The notes beneath the pieces were generated by a model. The model searched no databases, was not told the origin of the DNA, and saw only the letters and a list, made by a program, of their open reading frames with translations. Shown piece after piece: positions 26,400 to 34,884 of a stretch of 64,000 nucleotides of DNA. Source of the DNA: G963556115 sp963678205 (lineage in GTDB: Bacteria; Planctomycetota; SZUA-567); assembly GCA_963678205.1 (NCBI GenBank), contig OY782760.1:372001-436000 (forward strand), in the 5' to 3' direction. How positions within the stretch are numbered: the stretch's first letter is position 1; the number at the start of each line of letters is the position of its first letter. The position numbers and the translations under genes are program-made.

Positions 26400-27671
26400 T
26401 TATAGTTCTATATCCATATCTGTCATAGGAAAAGTGAACGTAAAACAAGCACCACGAGGAGGCCTATTTTCAGCAACAATACTCCCTCCATGGTCCTCTA
26501 CTATTTTATGCACAATTGCCAGTCCCAGCCCTGTACCATCTTTTCTACTAGTATAGAATGGATCAAATAATCTATCTAACTTACCTCTTTCAATCCCTTC
26601 CCCTCCATCTTCAAACTCAACTACAACCCTTTTATTATAAGCATCAACCTCAAGATAGCTGGAAATTACAAGTTCTTCGCCAACTGGCATGAATTGAACT
26701 GCATTGAGTATAACATTTAAAAATGCTTGTGCCACTTGATCTGGATCAATATTAAATTTTTGTTTGCCCAGTGCATGACGCTCTGCAACGACAATACTTT
26801 TTTTATCAAGTTCTCTCGCAGCCATATCGAGTGCAACATGACACACACGCTCAAAGGTTGTAAACTTTTTACTTGGTGGCCTTCCTCTGGTAAAGGTAAG
26901 CATATCAGTAACAATTCTGTTGAGTGCATTTGACGCAGCAATTATTTTGTCTGCAATAGAGGATTCTTTTGATTCTGGGTCAAATCTTTTCTTCAAGGTT
27001 GAAGCGTAAAGTTCAATGCCACCAAGCGGATTTCTAATTTCATGCGCAACGCCTGCAGCCATCTCACCCAACGCAGCTAGTCTATTCTGTCTTGTAACAA
27101 GTTCCTCTAATTTTTTAATATCTGTAAGATCTCTAAATGATTGAACTGCTCCTAATATTTCTCCCCTGCCATTACGTATTGGACTGGCAGAAACCGAGAG
27201 CATATGCCGTTGATCCGAATTTATAATTACCTCAATATTTGTAAAACACTTTTCCTCTGACAGTGATTTTTCAAGAATTCGACCCAACTCTTGTGATGAA
27301 TCAGATAAAGCGTCTTGAATTGGCTTCCCCATCTGATCACTAGCAAGAGCCAAAACAATTTTAGCTGCTGACTGATTAAATGCCATAACCTCACGATCAG
27401 GATTAATTGCAATTACACCATCAGTAATTGATTCCAGAATATTTGCAAGATAATTTTTAAGGGCACTCACTTCTTCAAAAGATGAGGTCAGCTCCTTATT
27501 CTTCCTACTAAGTTCACCTGTAAGGTGGGCTACCTGTTTTTTAAGACTTTCATGAGTTTTCTGCAGTCCCTGTGTTGCTTCATCATATGCAGTAATAATC
27601 TTTATCAATTCAGCAGGATCAAGTTGGCTATTTTGGGGAGGATATCCCTGCTCATTTATTTTTTCAGTCAT
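26400..27671 (-). CDS. PAS histidine kinase (FlrB/FleS-like)
   Basis: A 423-residue cytoplasmic histidine kinase. It has a coiled coil (about 35-75), a PAS domain (about 75-190: LESITDGVIAINPDREVMAFN), and a HisKA with His 210 in AAGVAHEIRNPLGGIELYAS. The ATPase has N-box FLNVILNAVQFMP, FEDGGEGIERGKLDRLFDPFY and GTGLGLAIVHKIVEDHGG. The HisKA sequence and the lack of membrane segments resemble FlrB/FleS, kinases that activate a sigma-54 regulator of flagellar genes, and an FlgN-like flagellar chaperone gene lies just upstream in the same direction. No response regulator is adjacent. An alternative is an NtrB-type kinase for another process. Confidence 0.85.
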   Translation of the reverse strand: MTEKINEQGYPPQNSQLDPAELIKIITAYDEATQGLQKTHESLKKQVAHLTGELSRKNKELTSSFEEVSALKNYLANILESITDGVIAINPDREVMAFNQSAAKIVLALASDQMGKPIQDALSDSSQELGRILEKSLSEEKCFTNIEVIINSDQRHMLSVSASPIRNGRGEILGAVQSFRDLTDIKKLEELVTRQNRLAALGEMAAGVAHEIRNPLGGIELYASTLKKRFDPESKESSIADKIIAASNALNRIVTDMLTFTRGRPPSKKFTTFERVCHVALDMAARELDKKSIVVAERHALGKQKFNIDPDQVAQAFLNVILNAVQFMPVGEELVISSYLEVDAYNKRVVVEFEDGGEGIERGKLDRLFDPFYTSRKDGTGLGLAIVHKIVEDHGGSIVAENRPPRGACFTFTFPMTDMDIEL

Positions 27672-27722
27672 ACACGTTAACTTTCAAAAGCACAACAAGT
27701 TCTGTAAAATAACATACCGATA

Positions 27723-28199
27723 TTACCCTTTTTTATCTTTAAATCGAGGTATATTTGCAGAAGGTGATTTACTACTTTTCCCATATGCATTCAGCATTGC
27801 TTTTCCTTTTTGTATTTTGACAACCTGCGCTGAACTAGACTTTGTCAATTCTTCAGCTGCTTTTCTACACTCTTCTTCTACAGCTACGATTTTTCCCAGA
27901 ATATCTCTCAATTTAATAATATATGGATCCACAACTGCCCTTACACCAGAATCCCACTTCTCAAGATCTCTATCACGAATTTTTTTATAAGCAGCGGCTT
28001 CAATTTCTATAGAATTTACTTTAGCTATACGCATTTGCTTTTCGTCAATAACACTCAATAATTTTTCACTGTTTTTTTCATGAATTATATCTCTTTGTAC
28101 TAAAGACAGCTCATAGACTTCACGGTAGAGTATAAGCTCCTTCTTCAGAAAAGCAGCAAGAATTTGTGCTACCTCCATACTATTATCACCAGCAGTCAT
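27723..28199 (-). CDS. FlgN-like flagellar export chaperone
   Basis: A 158-residue, almost entirely helical protein of the FlgN family, which escorts hook-filament junction proteins FlgK and FlgL to the flagellar export gate. The pattern is an N-terminal helix with AQILAAFLKKELILYREVYELS, then RDIIHEKNSEKLLSVIDEK and a long coiled-coil helix. The C-terminal helix ends with a conserved-type LNAYGKSSK and a polar tail. The family is weakly conserved in sequence, so this is a structural-pattern call; a general coiled-coil protein cannot be excluded. It sits directly upstream of the FlrB-like kinase with a 51-base gap. Confidence 0.65.
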   Translation of the reverse strand: MTAGDNSMEVAQILAAFLKKELILYREVYELSLVQRDIIHEKNSEKLLSVIDEKQMRIAKVNSIEIEAAAYKKIRDRDLEKWDSGVRAVVDPYIIKLRDILGKIVAVEEECRKAAEELTKSSSAQVVKIQKGKAMLNAYGKSSKSPSANIPRFKDKKG

Positions 28200-28309
28200 A
28201 TTAAATCCTTAGTCTAACCCATTAACACTTTATTTAAACAACACTCAGAATATCAATAATACATTTTTTTTATGAAAAATTCAAGCTAAAGACAGTACAC
28301 ATTGCAAAA

Positions 28310-29287
28310 TTAACGGTTATTCAACGTATTTATAAAATCCCGCATATCTGGTGCAAGTGGCGCTTTAATTGTCATTTCTTTACCATTTGGATGTGTAAAG
28401 GTTAATTCACAGGCATGAAGAGCATAACGGCTTATTGTTGCTTCATGCTCCAAACTATCTGATATAGTAATATCATCAGCTAGCCCATATCGATCATCAC
28501 AAATAAGTGGGTACCCTAAATCAGCCATATGCACCCTTAGCTGGTGCTGTCTACCTGTATGAGGCTCAAGCCTGACAAGGGTAAATCCATTATCTCCTTC
28601 TCTTGGTTCATACCTCTTAAGTACACGAAAAAAAGTATTAGAAGGCTTACCCTGCTCATCATAACGGATAACAATAAATGTTCTATGCATTCCTTCCCCA
28701 GGTCCTAGAGGCTTATCAATTTCTCCTTGATCTGGCTCAACTAGCCCCGAGCATATTGCATTATATATCTTTTTTGTTTTACGGTTCTCAAATTGATCTT
28801 GAAGAACACGTTTTGCATGTGTATTCTTCGCAACAAGAATCACTCCGCTGGTAAACTGATCAAGTCTATTCCCAAGGCTAATTTCCTGATCTTCAGGTAG
28901 AATATCCTTATATCGCCAATACAAAGCGTTCAATAATGTGTCATGCCTGTGAAGAGCAACTGGATGAACAACTAAATTTGCTTGCTTATTAACAGCGACA
29001 ATATCATCATCTTCATAGAGAATATCCAGTGGAATGTTTTTCGCTACATCAACACATCCTTCAGGTTCTTTACAGTGAAGAACTACCGTATCCTCCAGAC
29101 GCACAATCCAGTTTGAACGCTGTACCTCACCATTTACAGTAATCTGCTTATTCTTAATGTATTTCTGAATTTTTGTACGAGACATTGAAGGAACCATCGC
29201 CTTAACAAATTGGTCAAGGCGAATTTCAGAATAAGTAGGCGTAGCCTCATATCTCAAATCAAAAGGTTTGGATGGATCTATCGGCAT
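28310..29287 (-). CDS. RluA-family pseudouridine synthase
   Basis: A 325-residue RNA pseudouridine synthase. An S4 RNA-binding domain (residues 15-75: IRLDQFVKAMVPSMSRTKIQKYI) precedes the catalytic domain (about 88-310). The catalytic aspartate is in LGNRLDQFTSGVILVAKN; the family normally has HRLD, so the histidine before the arginine is asparagine here. Other landmarks are KTKKIYNAICSG, LEPHTGRQHQLRVHMA and PLICDDRYG. It modifies uridines in rRNA or tRNA (RluD- or RluC-like; the exact target cannot be told). The 110-base gap to the FlgN-like gene leaves co-transcription uncertain. Confidence 0.9.
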   Translation of the reverse strand: MPIDPSKPFDLRYEATPTYSEIRLDQFVKAMVPSMSRTKIQKYIKNKQITVNGEVQRSNWIVRLEDTVVLHCKEPEGCVDVAKNIPLDILYEDDDIVAVNKQANLVVHPVALHRHDTLLNALYWRYKDILPEDQEISLGNRLDQFTSGVILVAKNTHAKRVLQDQFENRKTKKIYNAICSGLVEPDQGEIDKPLGPGEGMHRTFIVIRYDEQGKPSNTFFRVLKRYEPREGDNGFTLVRLEPHTGRQHQLRVHMADLGYPLICDDRYGLADDITISDSLEHEATISRYALHACELTFTHPNGKEMTIKAPLAPDMRDFINTLNNR

Positions 29288-29348
29288 TTAAATATAATTC
29301 CAAAATATATCAAAATTTTAATTCATTACTAAAAGCTAAATACCAAAA

Positions 29349-29822
29349 TTATAATAGCTTTTCTATTTCTGGCTTTAGCTTTTCAGGGTTAAACTGCGGG
29401 GCAAACCTACCAGTAACCTGTCCTTTTCTATCAACAAGAAACTTTGTAAAGTTCCACTTTATCCTCGAGCCAAGAATACCCGTTTTCTCATTCTTGAGAA
29501 ACTGGTATAGCGGGTGTGTTTTGTCACCATTGACCTCAATTTTTTCAAATATGGTGAAGGTAACGCCATAATTTATGCTACAAAAATTAGAAATTTCAGC
29601 ATTAGATTTAGGTTCCTGATGAGCAAACTGGTTACAAGGAAACCCAAGTATTTCAAAACCTTTATCTTTATACTCATCATATAAAGATTGTAATCCTTTA
29701 TACTGAGGGGTAAAGCCACACCTACTTGCAGTGTTGACAACAAGCACAACCTTATCTCTATACTCTTCCATACTAATTTTTCCGCCAGTAATTTTAACTG
29801 CCGAATAATCATAAAATGACAT
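29349..29822 (-). CDS. Glutathione peroxidase family protein
   Basis: A 157-residue thioredoxin-fold peroxidase. The catalytic residue is cysteine in VNTASRCGFTPQYKGL (a cysteine codon, not selenocysteine). The conserved glutamine/asparagine and tryptophan positions are in FPCNQFAHQEP and IKWNFTKFLVD. In bacteria such enzymes usually use thioredoxin rather than glutathione to reduce lipid and other peroxides. The start MSFYDYSAVKITGG at 29822 follows a GAGGG element and agrees with family lengths; a 17-residue extension to 29873 is unlikely. It lies between ychF and the pseudouridine synthase gene, all on the minus strand. Confidence 0.93.
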   Translation of the reverse strand: MSFYDYSAVKITGGKISMEEYRDKVVLVVNTASRCGFTPQYKGLQSLYDEYKDKGFEILGFPCNQFAHQEPKSNAEISNFCSINYGVTFTIFEKIEVNGDKTHPLYQFLKNEKTGILGSRIKWNFTKFLVDRKGQVTGRFAPQFNPEKLKPEIEKLL

Positions 29823-29915
29823 CTTCAAGCCCTCACAAATGCAAAAATCTGCTAATTTCAGCAACCCAGGCAATATATTATCAATTTGAAAGATCCATAA
29901 TACGTTTCTGCTAAT

Positions 29916-31016
29916 CTAAACATTAAATCTGAAATGCATTACATCACCATCGGCGACAATATACTCTTTACCTTCAACTCTCATCAAACCTGCAGATTTT
30001 GCCCCAGCTTCACCATTATTTTCGATAAAATCATTATATGCGATAACCTCTGCACGTATGAAGCCTTTCTCAAAATCGGTATGAATAACAGACGCAGCTT
30101 TTGGTGCTTTCCAACCACACTCAATAGTCCAAGCACGTACTTCCTTAACACCTGCAGTAAAGTAACTGATAAGCCCAAGCGTATGATAACTTGTATGAAT
30201 TACCTTATTAAGCCCACTCTCTGTAATACCATACTCTTTGAGATACTCCTCACACTCTTCATCTTCAAGTGCTCCAAGCTCTTCTTCCATCTTCGCACAA
30301 ATTTTTACTACATCACAATCTCTCTCTTCTGCATATTTCCGTACAAGGTGCACGTAATCATTATCTTGAGCGACACCAACCTCATCTACATTACAACAAT
30401 AAATTACCTTCTTCGCACTCAAAAATCTCATTTCATTATAAAATGCTATAGCAATTTCTTTATCTTTATCTTCGAATGAATGCGCAGGTTTACCTGACTC
30501 AAGATGAACTTTCAATTTTTCTGCCAATTCAAGCATAGGCTTCGCTGTCTTGTCTGCACGGGCTTTTTTTGCAATGGTATCAAGTTTCTTATCAAGCTGT
30601 TGAGTATCAGCTATAATCAGCTCTAATTCAATAACCTCTATATCACGAATAGGGTCTACTGAACCATCTACATGAATAACATCATCGTCATCAAAACAGC
30701 GTACAACCTGAAGAATAGCACTGGTTTCACGAATATTACCAAGAAATTGATTACCAAGGCCCTCACCCTTACTAGCTCCTCGTACAAGACCTGCAATATC
30801 TACAAACTCAACTGTAGCAGCTTGAATTCTCTGAGGGTTTACAATAGCAGAAAGTTTATCCATTCTTTCATCAGGTACTGGTACAATTGCTTTATTAGGT
30901 TCAATCGTACAAAACGGATAATTTGCAGATTCAGCATTCTGCTCCCTTGTCAACGCGTTAAATAATGTAGACTTACCAATATTAGGCAATCCGACAATTC
31001 CAATACTTAGTGCCAT
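29916..31016 (-). CDS. ychF: Redox-regulated ATPase YchF
   Basis: A 366-residue Obg-like P-loop protein. The G1 motif is GLPNIGKSTLFNALT, the G3 region is FVDIAGLVRGASKGEGLGN, and the G4-equivalent is CCNVDEVG, the non-canonical motif that makes YchF prefer ATP. A coiled-coil insertion (about 135-200) and a TGS domain at the C-terminus (about 280-365: SYFTAGVKEVRAWTI, HTDFEKGFIRAEVI) complete the family layout. It binds ribosomes and is linked to stress and redox sensing. The ATG has AGGAGA upstream; the gene is divergent from cbiD. Confidence 0.97.
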   Translation of the reverse strand: MALSIGIVGLPNIGKSTLFNALTREQNAESANYPFCTIEPNKAIVPVPDERMDKLSAIVNPQRIQAATVEFVDIAGLVRGASKGEGLGNQFLGNIRETSAILQVVRCFDDDDVIHVDGSVDPIRDIEVIELELIIADTQQLDKKLDTIAKKARADKTAKPMLELAEKLKVHLESGKPAHSFEDKDKEIAIAFYNEMRFLSAKKVIYCCNVDEVGVAQDNDYVHLVRKYAEERDCDVVKICAKMEEELGALEDEECEEYLKEYGITESGLNKVIHTSYHTLGLISYFTAGVKEVRAWTIECGWKAPKAASVIHTDFEKGFIRAEVIAYNDFIENNGEAGAKSAGLMRVEGKEYIVADGDVMHFRFNV

Positions 31017-31256
31017 TTTTTTTATTTTCTCCTACTAATTAGTTTAAATTTTTTATTATCTAAATATTACATTATACAATAACTTATCTAGCCACATTGC
31101 ACTAACCACAGACCTTAAATGCGTAATGCAAAAAACATTTATACAAACAATACAATATTGTCTAATAATCATAGTTATACATTAGCAAAAGTCAACCGAG
31201 GATTATTCTTGTTTTTTATTGCACTCCAAGATGTTATCAGAATAATACTATATATA

Positions 31257-32327
31257 ATGACAGAGAATAATAAACCACTCAAAACAGGCTACACTACCGG
31301 AAGTTGCGCAACTGCCGCAACCGCTGCCGCTCTTGATTTATTACTCAACAACAACATTACAGAATATATCGAACTCGTTTTACCATCACAAGATACAGCC
31401 ACTATTAAAGTTGAGAACATTTATACAAATACTTATTCAGCTACTGCAAGTGTAAAAAAATACTCCGGTGATGATCCAGATATTACTAATGGTGCTATTA
31501 TAAGCTCTACTGTAAAACTGAATAATACCGAAGAAATCCGGCTTTTTGCTGGGAAAGGAGTGGGTACAGTAACCAAAAAAGGACTTCAAGTACCCGTTGG
31601 TGAACCTGCAATCAATCCAGTACCCCGGCAGATGATAAAACAGGTAGTAAGCGAATATACAGACCAAGGAATAGATATTACGATTGCTGTAGAAGGCGGT
31701 GAAGAGCTGGCAAAAAAAACCTTCAACCCCAGACTAGGTATAGTAGGAGGAATATCAATAATAGGCACAAGCGGAATAGTCCGGCCGTTCTCTCACAAAG
31801 CAATACAAGAAACAGTTAAAATAAGTATTGATGTGGCCACAGCACTAGGAAGAAATAAGTTGGTCCTAGTTGCTGGTCATTTTGGAATGACCGCCGCACA
31901 AAATCTTTTTGAAGTGAAAGAAGATGAGATAATTGAAGTCAGTAATGAATGGGGTGTAGCCCTTAATTGTGCAAAACAGAAAAATATAGACTCAGTTCTT
32001 ATTCTTTCACACCCGGGTAAGCTAGCAAAATTTATAGATGGGTATTTTAACACTCATTCAAGAAGCTCACCATCTGCACTTCCAATAGTCAAACGCATTG
32101 CAACTAGACTTAATATCAACATACTTAACGAAAGCACAACTGTTGAAGGAATATTTAATGAACTCACTCCAAAAGACAGAAACAAACTCGCAACAGAACT
32201 CGCAAGTCAGATTTATACAGTTGTACAAAAATATTCAAAAATATCCCATATTACTGTCATTCTAATAGACATGCAGTACAACGAACTTGGGAGTTCAGGA
32301 GATACAGACAAATGGCAGAGAAAATAA
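31257..32327 (+). CDS. cbiD: Cobalt-precorrin-5B (C1)-methyltransferase CbiD
   Basis: A 356-residue enzyme of the anaerobic (early cobalt insertion) cobalamin pathway. Family landmarks are LKTGYTTGSCATAATAAAL at the start, DDPDITNGAII, FAGKGVGTVTKKGLQVPVGEPAINPVPRQM, GISIIGTSGIVRPFS and the C-terminal segment with HPGKLAKFIDG. The start is uncertain: the ATG at 31257 matches family starts but has no ribosome site; a TTG at 31209 has GAGG 7-8 bases before it; an ATG at 31119 would add 46 atypical residues. No cobalamin riboswitch could be recognised upstream. The gene overlaps cbiE by 16 bases. Confidence 0.93.
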   Translation: MTENNKPLKTGYTTGSCATAATAAALDLLLNNNITEYIELVLPSQDTATIKVENIYTNTYSATASVKKYSGDDPDITNGAIISSTVKLNNTEEIRLFAGKGVGTVTKKGLQVPVGEPAINPVPRQMIKQVVSEYTDQGIDITIAVEGGEELAKKTFNPRLGIVGGISIIGTSGIVRPFSHKAIQETVKISIDVATALGRNKLVLVAGHFGMTAAQNLFEVKEDEIIEVSNEWGVALNCAKQKNIDSVLILSHPGKLAKFIDGYFNTHSRSSPSALPIVKRIATRLNINILNESTTVEGIFNELTPKDRNKLATELASQIYTVVQKYSKISHITVILIDMQYNELGSSGDTDKWQRK

Positions 32328-32941
32328 TAACCATAATAGGCTGCGGTCCCGGCGGAGCAGACTACCTCACACCTATAGCAAAAAAAAGAGCACTCCAAAT
32401 GAATATATTAGCTGGAGCCTCACGCCTCTTCGACCTTTTCCCAGAGTTTACAGGTAAAAAAATAATCTACAAAGGAACTGAAAGACTCTTAAACACCATA
32501 TCCAGCATAACAGAAAATATAGGAATACTTGTTAGCGGTGATACAACATATTTCAGCCTTGCTGAAAGCATAGTAAAACGTTTTGGAATAGATAACTGCG
32601 AGCTGATCCCCGGCATCAGCTCAATACAAGTAGCTCTATCCCATTTTGGGCTCAAATCAAATACTGCAAAAGTAATTTCTTCCCATGCAGCCGTACCAGA
32701 CATTAGCCCAGAATCACTTATAACCGAAGAAAGTATTGTTCTCTTAGGAGGAAACCCAGACTCAAAAGACTGGATACTAACCCTCGCCTTACAAACGTCA
32801 AAATCACATATCCTAAGTATATGCATCGACCTCACTATGGAAACAGAACAAATCGTCACTCTCCAAAACCCCACACCAGAAACTCTAAAACCGTACTTAA
32901 AATTCTCCCGCCTGATTCTAATCTTTCACCGTATCATTTAA
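32312..32941 (+). CDS. cbiE: Cobalt-precorrin-7 (C5)-methyltransferase CbiE
   Basis: A 209-residue tetrapyrrole methyltransferase of the SUMT-like fold. The N-terminal GCGPGGADYLTPIA motif and LVSGDTTYFSLAESIVKRF with ELIPGISSIQVALSHFG are typical for CbiE. It lacks the CbiT decarboxylating half present in CobL-type fusions, so a separate CbiT must exist if the pathway is complete. It starts inside the end of cbiD (16-base overlap), so translation is coupled. The remaining cobalamin genes are not in this window, apart from the uroporphyrinogen methyltransferase fusion at 56448, which supplies precorrin-2. Confidence 0.92.
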   Translation: MAEKIITIIGCGPGGADYLTPIAKKRALQMNILAGASRLFDLFPEFTGKKIIYKGTERLLNTISSITENIGILVSGDTTYFSLAESIVKRFGIDNCELIPGISSIQVALSHFGLKSNTAKVISSHAAVPDISPESLITEESIVLLGGNPDSKDWILTLALQTSKSHILSICIDLTMETEQIVTLQNPTPETLKPYLKFSRLILIFHRII

Positions 32942-32984
32942 ATTTTAAGTTGTCTTTTTAAAGAAATCTGTTTCTAAGGTTCTT

Positions 32985-33038
32985 TGATTAAATGTAAATA
33001 CTCCCTTCATATCCATACAAACTCAGTGCATTTAATCA
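32985..33038. repeat. 10-bp inverted repeat with 34-bp loop
   Basis: TGATTAAATG at 32985-32994 is exactly inverted at 33029-33038. It lies between cbiE and the convergent phosphoesterase gene. The loop is long and T-runs are poor, so a terminator role is weak. Confidence 0.4.
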
Positions 33039-33115
33039 CAAAAAATTATCCTGTTATTAATAACCTTAATCTTAAACATATAGCACTATATAATTGATAA
33101 TAACCCATATTTAAT

Positions 33116-34087
33116 TTATATTTCACACGCAGAACTGTTTATACTCAAACTCCCACCATCCCAGTTCAAAAGACTTATCTCTCCAACTGTATTAATTTTT
33201 GTAACACTCATACCACTGTCACTCCAATACCCAGTATTATAATACCAATTACCTCTAAACCCCGCTTTATGAGTATGCCCAACAATTAATTTATATTTTT
33301 TACCATTATCTTCCCTTTGTTTTTCAAGAAGATCTACAATTTCATCAATATCACTACCACTTGAACTAATGACTTCCTTAATAGCCTCATAAATGCTACT
33401 TGCATAAGGTGCAATTTTTTTTAAATCATCCAATATTTCAATTATACCGGAACGTTTTTGAAGATTTACACCCTTTACTAAAACTCTATCTGATTTTAAT
33501 AACATCTTATCAGTTTCCAACAAGTCAATATTTGAAGGGTCAAAATAACTTTTTATCTCATTCAGTAATTCCGGAATCAATAACAATATTTTTTCTACTT
33601 CTGACGTACTTAATTTAGGATCGTTGACAACTTGATCTTTAACCATCGCAGCAAAAATTGCCCACAATCTTCCTTTACCAGGTTCAAATCCACAATTTGC
33701 AAGATCAACATCATGCCCGTGTTTAAATAATATTTCACTACCGTTAATGCTTTTTCTTTCTTCTACCATTCCATTCTCAAAAAATGAATGATTTAGCATT
33801 TTAGTTTCAATTAATTGCATAATATCAACATCATGATTACCTATAATATATGTTGATTTTACTTGAGCTAGCTGGTTAATAATATTTAAATTTTTCGAAA
33901 TCACATCACCAACTGAATTCAACCAGAAATCAAATAAGTCCCCCAGAATCATTAATTCTGCTCTTTGCGATTTCACATAATCGACAAAACTTAAAAGCGG
34001 TTTTTCTAAATTATTACAGTGAAAATTATCTCTACAACCTTTGTTTCCAATATGCAAATCACTTATACAATATATATCCACATTCAT
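33116..34087 (-). CDS. Calcineurin-like metallophosphoesterase (LpxH-like)
   Basis: A 323-residue phosphoesterase with the full set of dimetal motifs: DLHIG, LGDLFDFW, IGNHDVDI, FKHGHDVD and VGHTHKAG. The GDLFDFW form and the two short helices resemble UDP-2,3-diacylglucosamine diphosphatase LpxH, but the protein is longer, with a helical insertion at about 140-245. The substrate is therefore open. The start is taken at the ATG at 34087, which has AAAGGTGG upstream; a GTG at 34096 lies within that site. It is monocistronic and convergent with cbiE. Confidence 0.8.
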   Translation of the reverse strand: MNVDIYCISDLHIGNKGCRDNFHCNNLEKPLLSFVDYVKSQRAELMILGDLFDFWLNSVGDVISKNLNIINQLAQVKSTYIIGNHDVDIMQLIETKMLNHSFFENGMVEERKSINGSEILFKHGHDVDLANCGFEPGKGRLWAIFAAMVKDQVVNDPKLSTSEVEKILLLIPELLNEIKSYFDPSNIDLLETDKMLLKSDRVLVKGVNLQKRSGIIEILDDLKKIAPYASSIYEAIKEVISSSGSDIDEIVDLLEKQREDNGKKYKLIVGHTHKAGFRGNWYYNTGYWSDSGMSVTKINTVGEISLLNWDGGSLSINSSACEI

Positions 34088-34272
34088 AATATCCACCTTT
34101 CAATACTAAAAAGAAGCAAACACAAAACATATCTTAAATTATAATTAACAAAAAACAATTATTATTTGATACAAATTAATCATTTGCGTGAATAAGTAAT
34201 TTTATATACAATTAACCAAATTGATTATAATTAAATATATGATAAAATACAAACATTTAGAAAGTATAGAAA

Positions 34273-34785
34273 ATGAAGAAACATAGTAATAAAAATGACA
34301 AAACGCTTGCTTCTGTCTGTGGGCTTTACTGTGGAGCTTGTTCGGCTTATATCGCAACTACTGAAGAGCCAAAGCGGCTCAAACAGCTTGCAAAAGAATT
34401 TAAATATACAGAAGAAGAAATGACATGCCATGGTTGTCGATCAGACAATATTGCAAAGTTCTGCAGTGATTGTAAGTTTAAAAGCTGCGCTTCTAATTAT
34501 GGTGTTGAATTCTGTAGTGAATGCCCTGAATTCCCATGCGAAGACTTTAAAATTTTTCAGGCTGAATATCCACATAGGAATGAAATATGGGACGACTTGA
34601 ATAGGATCAATGAAATAGGCTGGAACAAATGGATGGATGAAGCAAAGCAGCATTATCGCTGCCCAGAATGCCAAACCATCAACTCAGCTTATGATCTAAA
34701 ATGCAGAAAATGTGAAAACAGGCCAAGCAGTAATTTTGCTTCAAAGAATAGTAGAGATATCAAGAACCACCTCAAAAAAAAGTAA
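34273..34785 (+). CDS. DUF3795 cysteine-rich protein
   Basis: A 170-residue protein with the DUF3795 pattern: CGLYCGACSAYIAT near the start, CHGCRSDN, CSDCKFKSCA and CSECPEFPCEDFK. Twelve or more cysteines in CxxC-like groups suggest metal or iron-sulfur binding. After about residue 130 a second, zinc-ribbon-like part appears (CPECQTIN and CRKCEN), followed by a basic tail. The function of the family is unknown. It stands alone between divergent and convergent neighbours and is followed by a hairpin. Confidence 0.8.
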   Translation: MKKHSNKNDKTLASVCGLYCGACSAYIATTEEPKRLKQLAKEFKYTEEEMTCHGCRSDNIAKFCSDCKFKSCASNYGVEFCSECPEFPCEDFKIFQAEYPHRNEIWDDLNRINEIGWNKWMDEAKQHYRCPECQTINSAYDLKCRKCENRPSSNFASKNSRDIKNHLKKK

Positions 34786-34820
34786 TATGTATACAAAATT
34801 ATATATAACACATAAAAGAG

Positions 34821-34857
34821 AGTAACCTGCCAAGACAAATCAAACTGGCAGGTTACT
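34821..34857. terminator. Hairpin terminator between convergent genes
   Basis: A perfect 12-bp stem (34821-34832 with 34846-34857, 13-base loop) lies between the DUF3795 gene and the convergent dCache gene. A short T-containing tail follows on each side. Confidence 0.75.
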
Positions 34858-34884
34858 TTCTATACTGTGAATTAAAATTACTGA

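Noticed and set aside
29349..29822. Selenocysteine glutathione peroxidase
   Set aside because: The catalytic position is a cysteine codon and no in-frame TGA is needed.
29934..30479. 181-codon plus-strand open frame opposite ychF
   Set aside because: Antisense to a strongly conserved gene; the translation is low-complexity and shows no family features.
31017..31256. Possible cobalamin riboswitch before cbiD
   Set aside because: No B12-box-like sequence or extended structure could be found in the 240-base interval.
32942..33115. Attachment site or CRISPR-like repeat at the 10-bp inverted repeat
   Set aside because: A single inverted pair with no direct repeats, integrase or spacers nearby.
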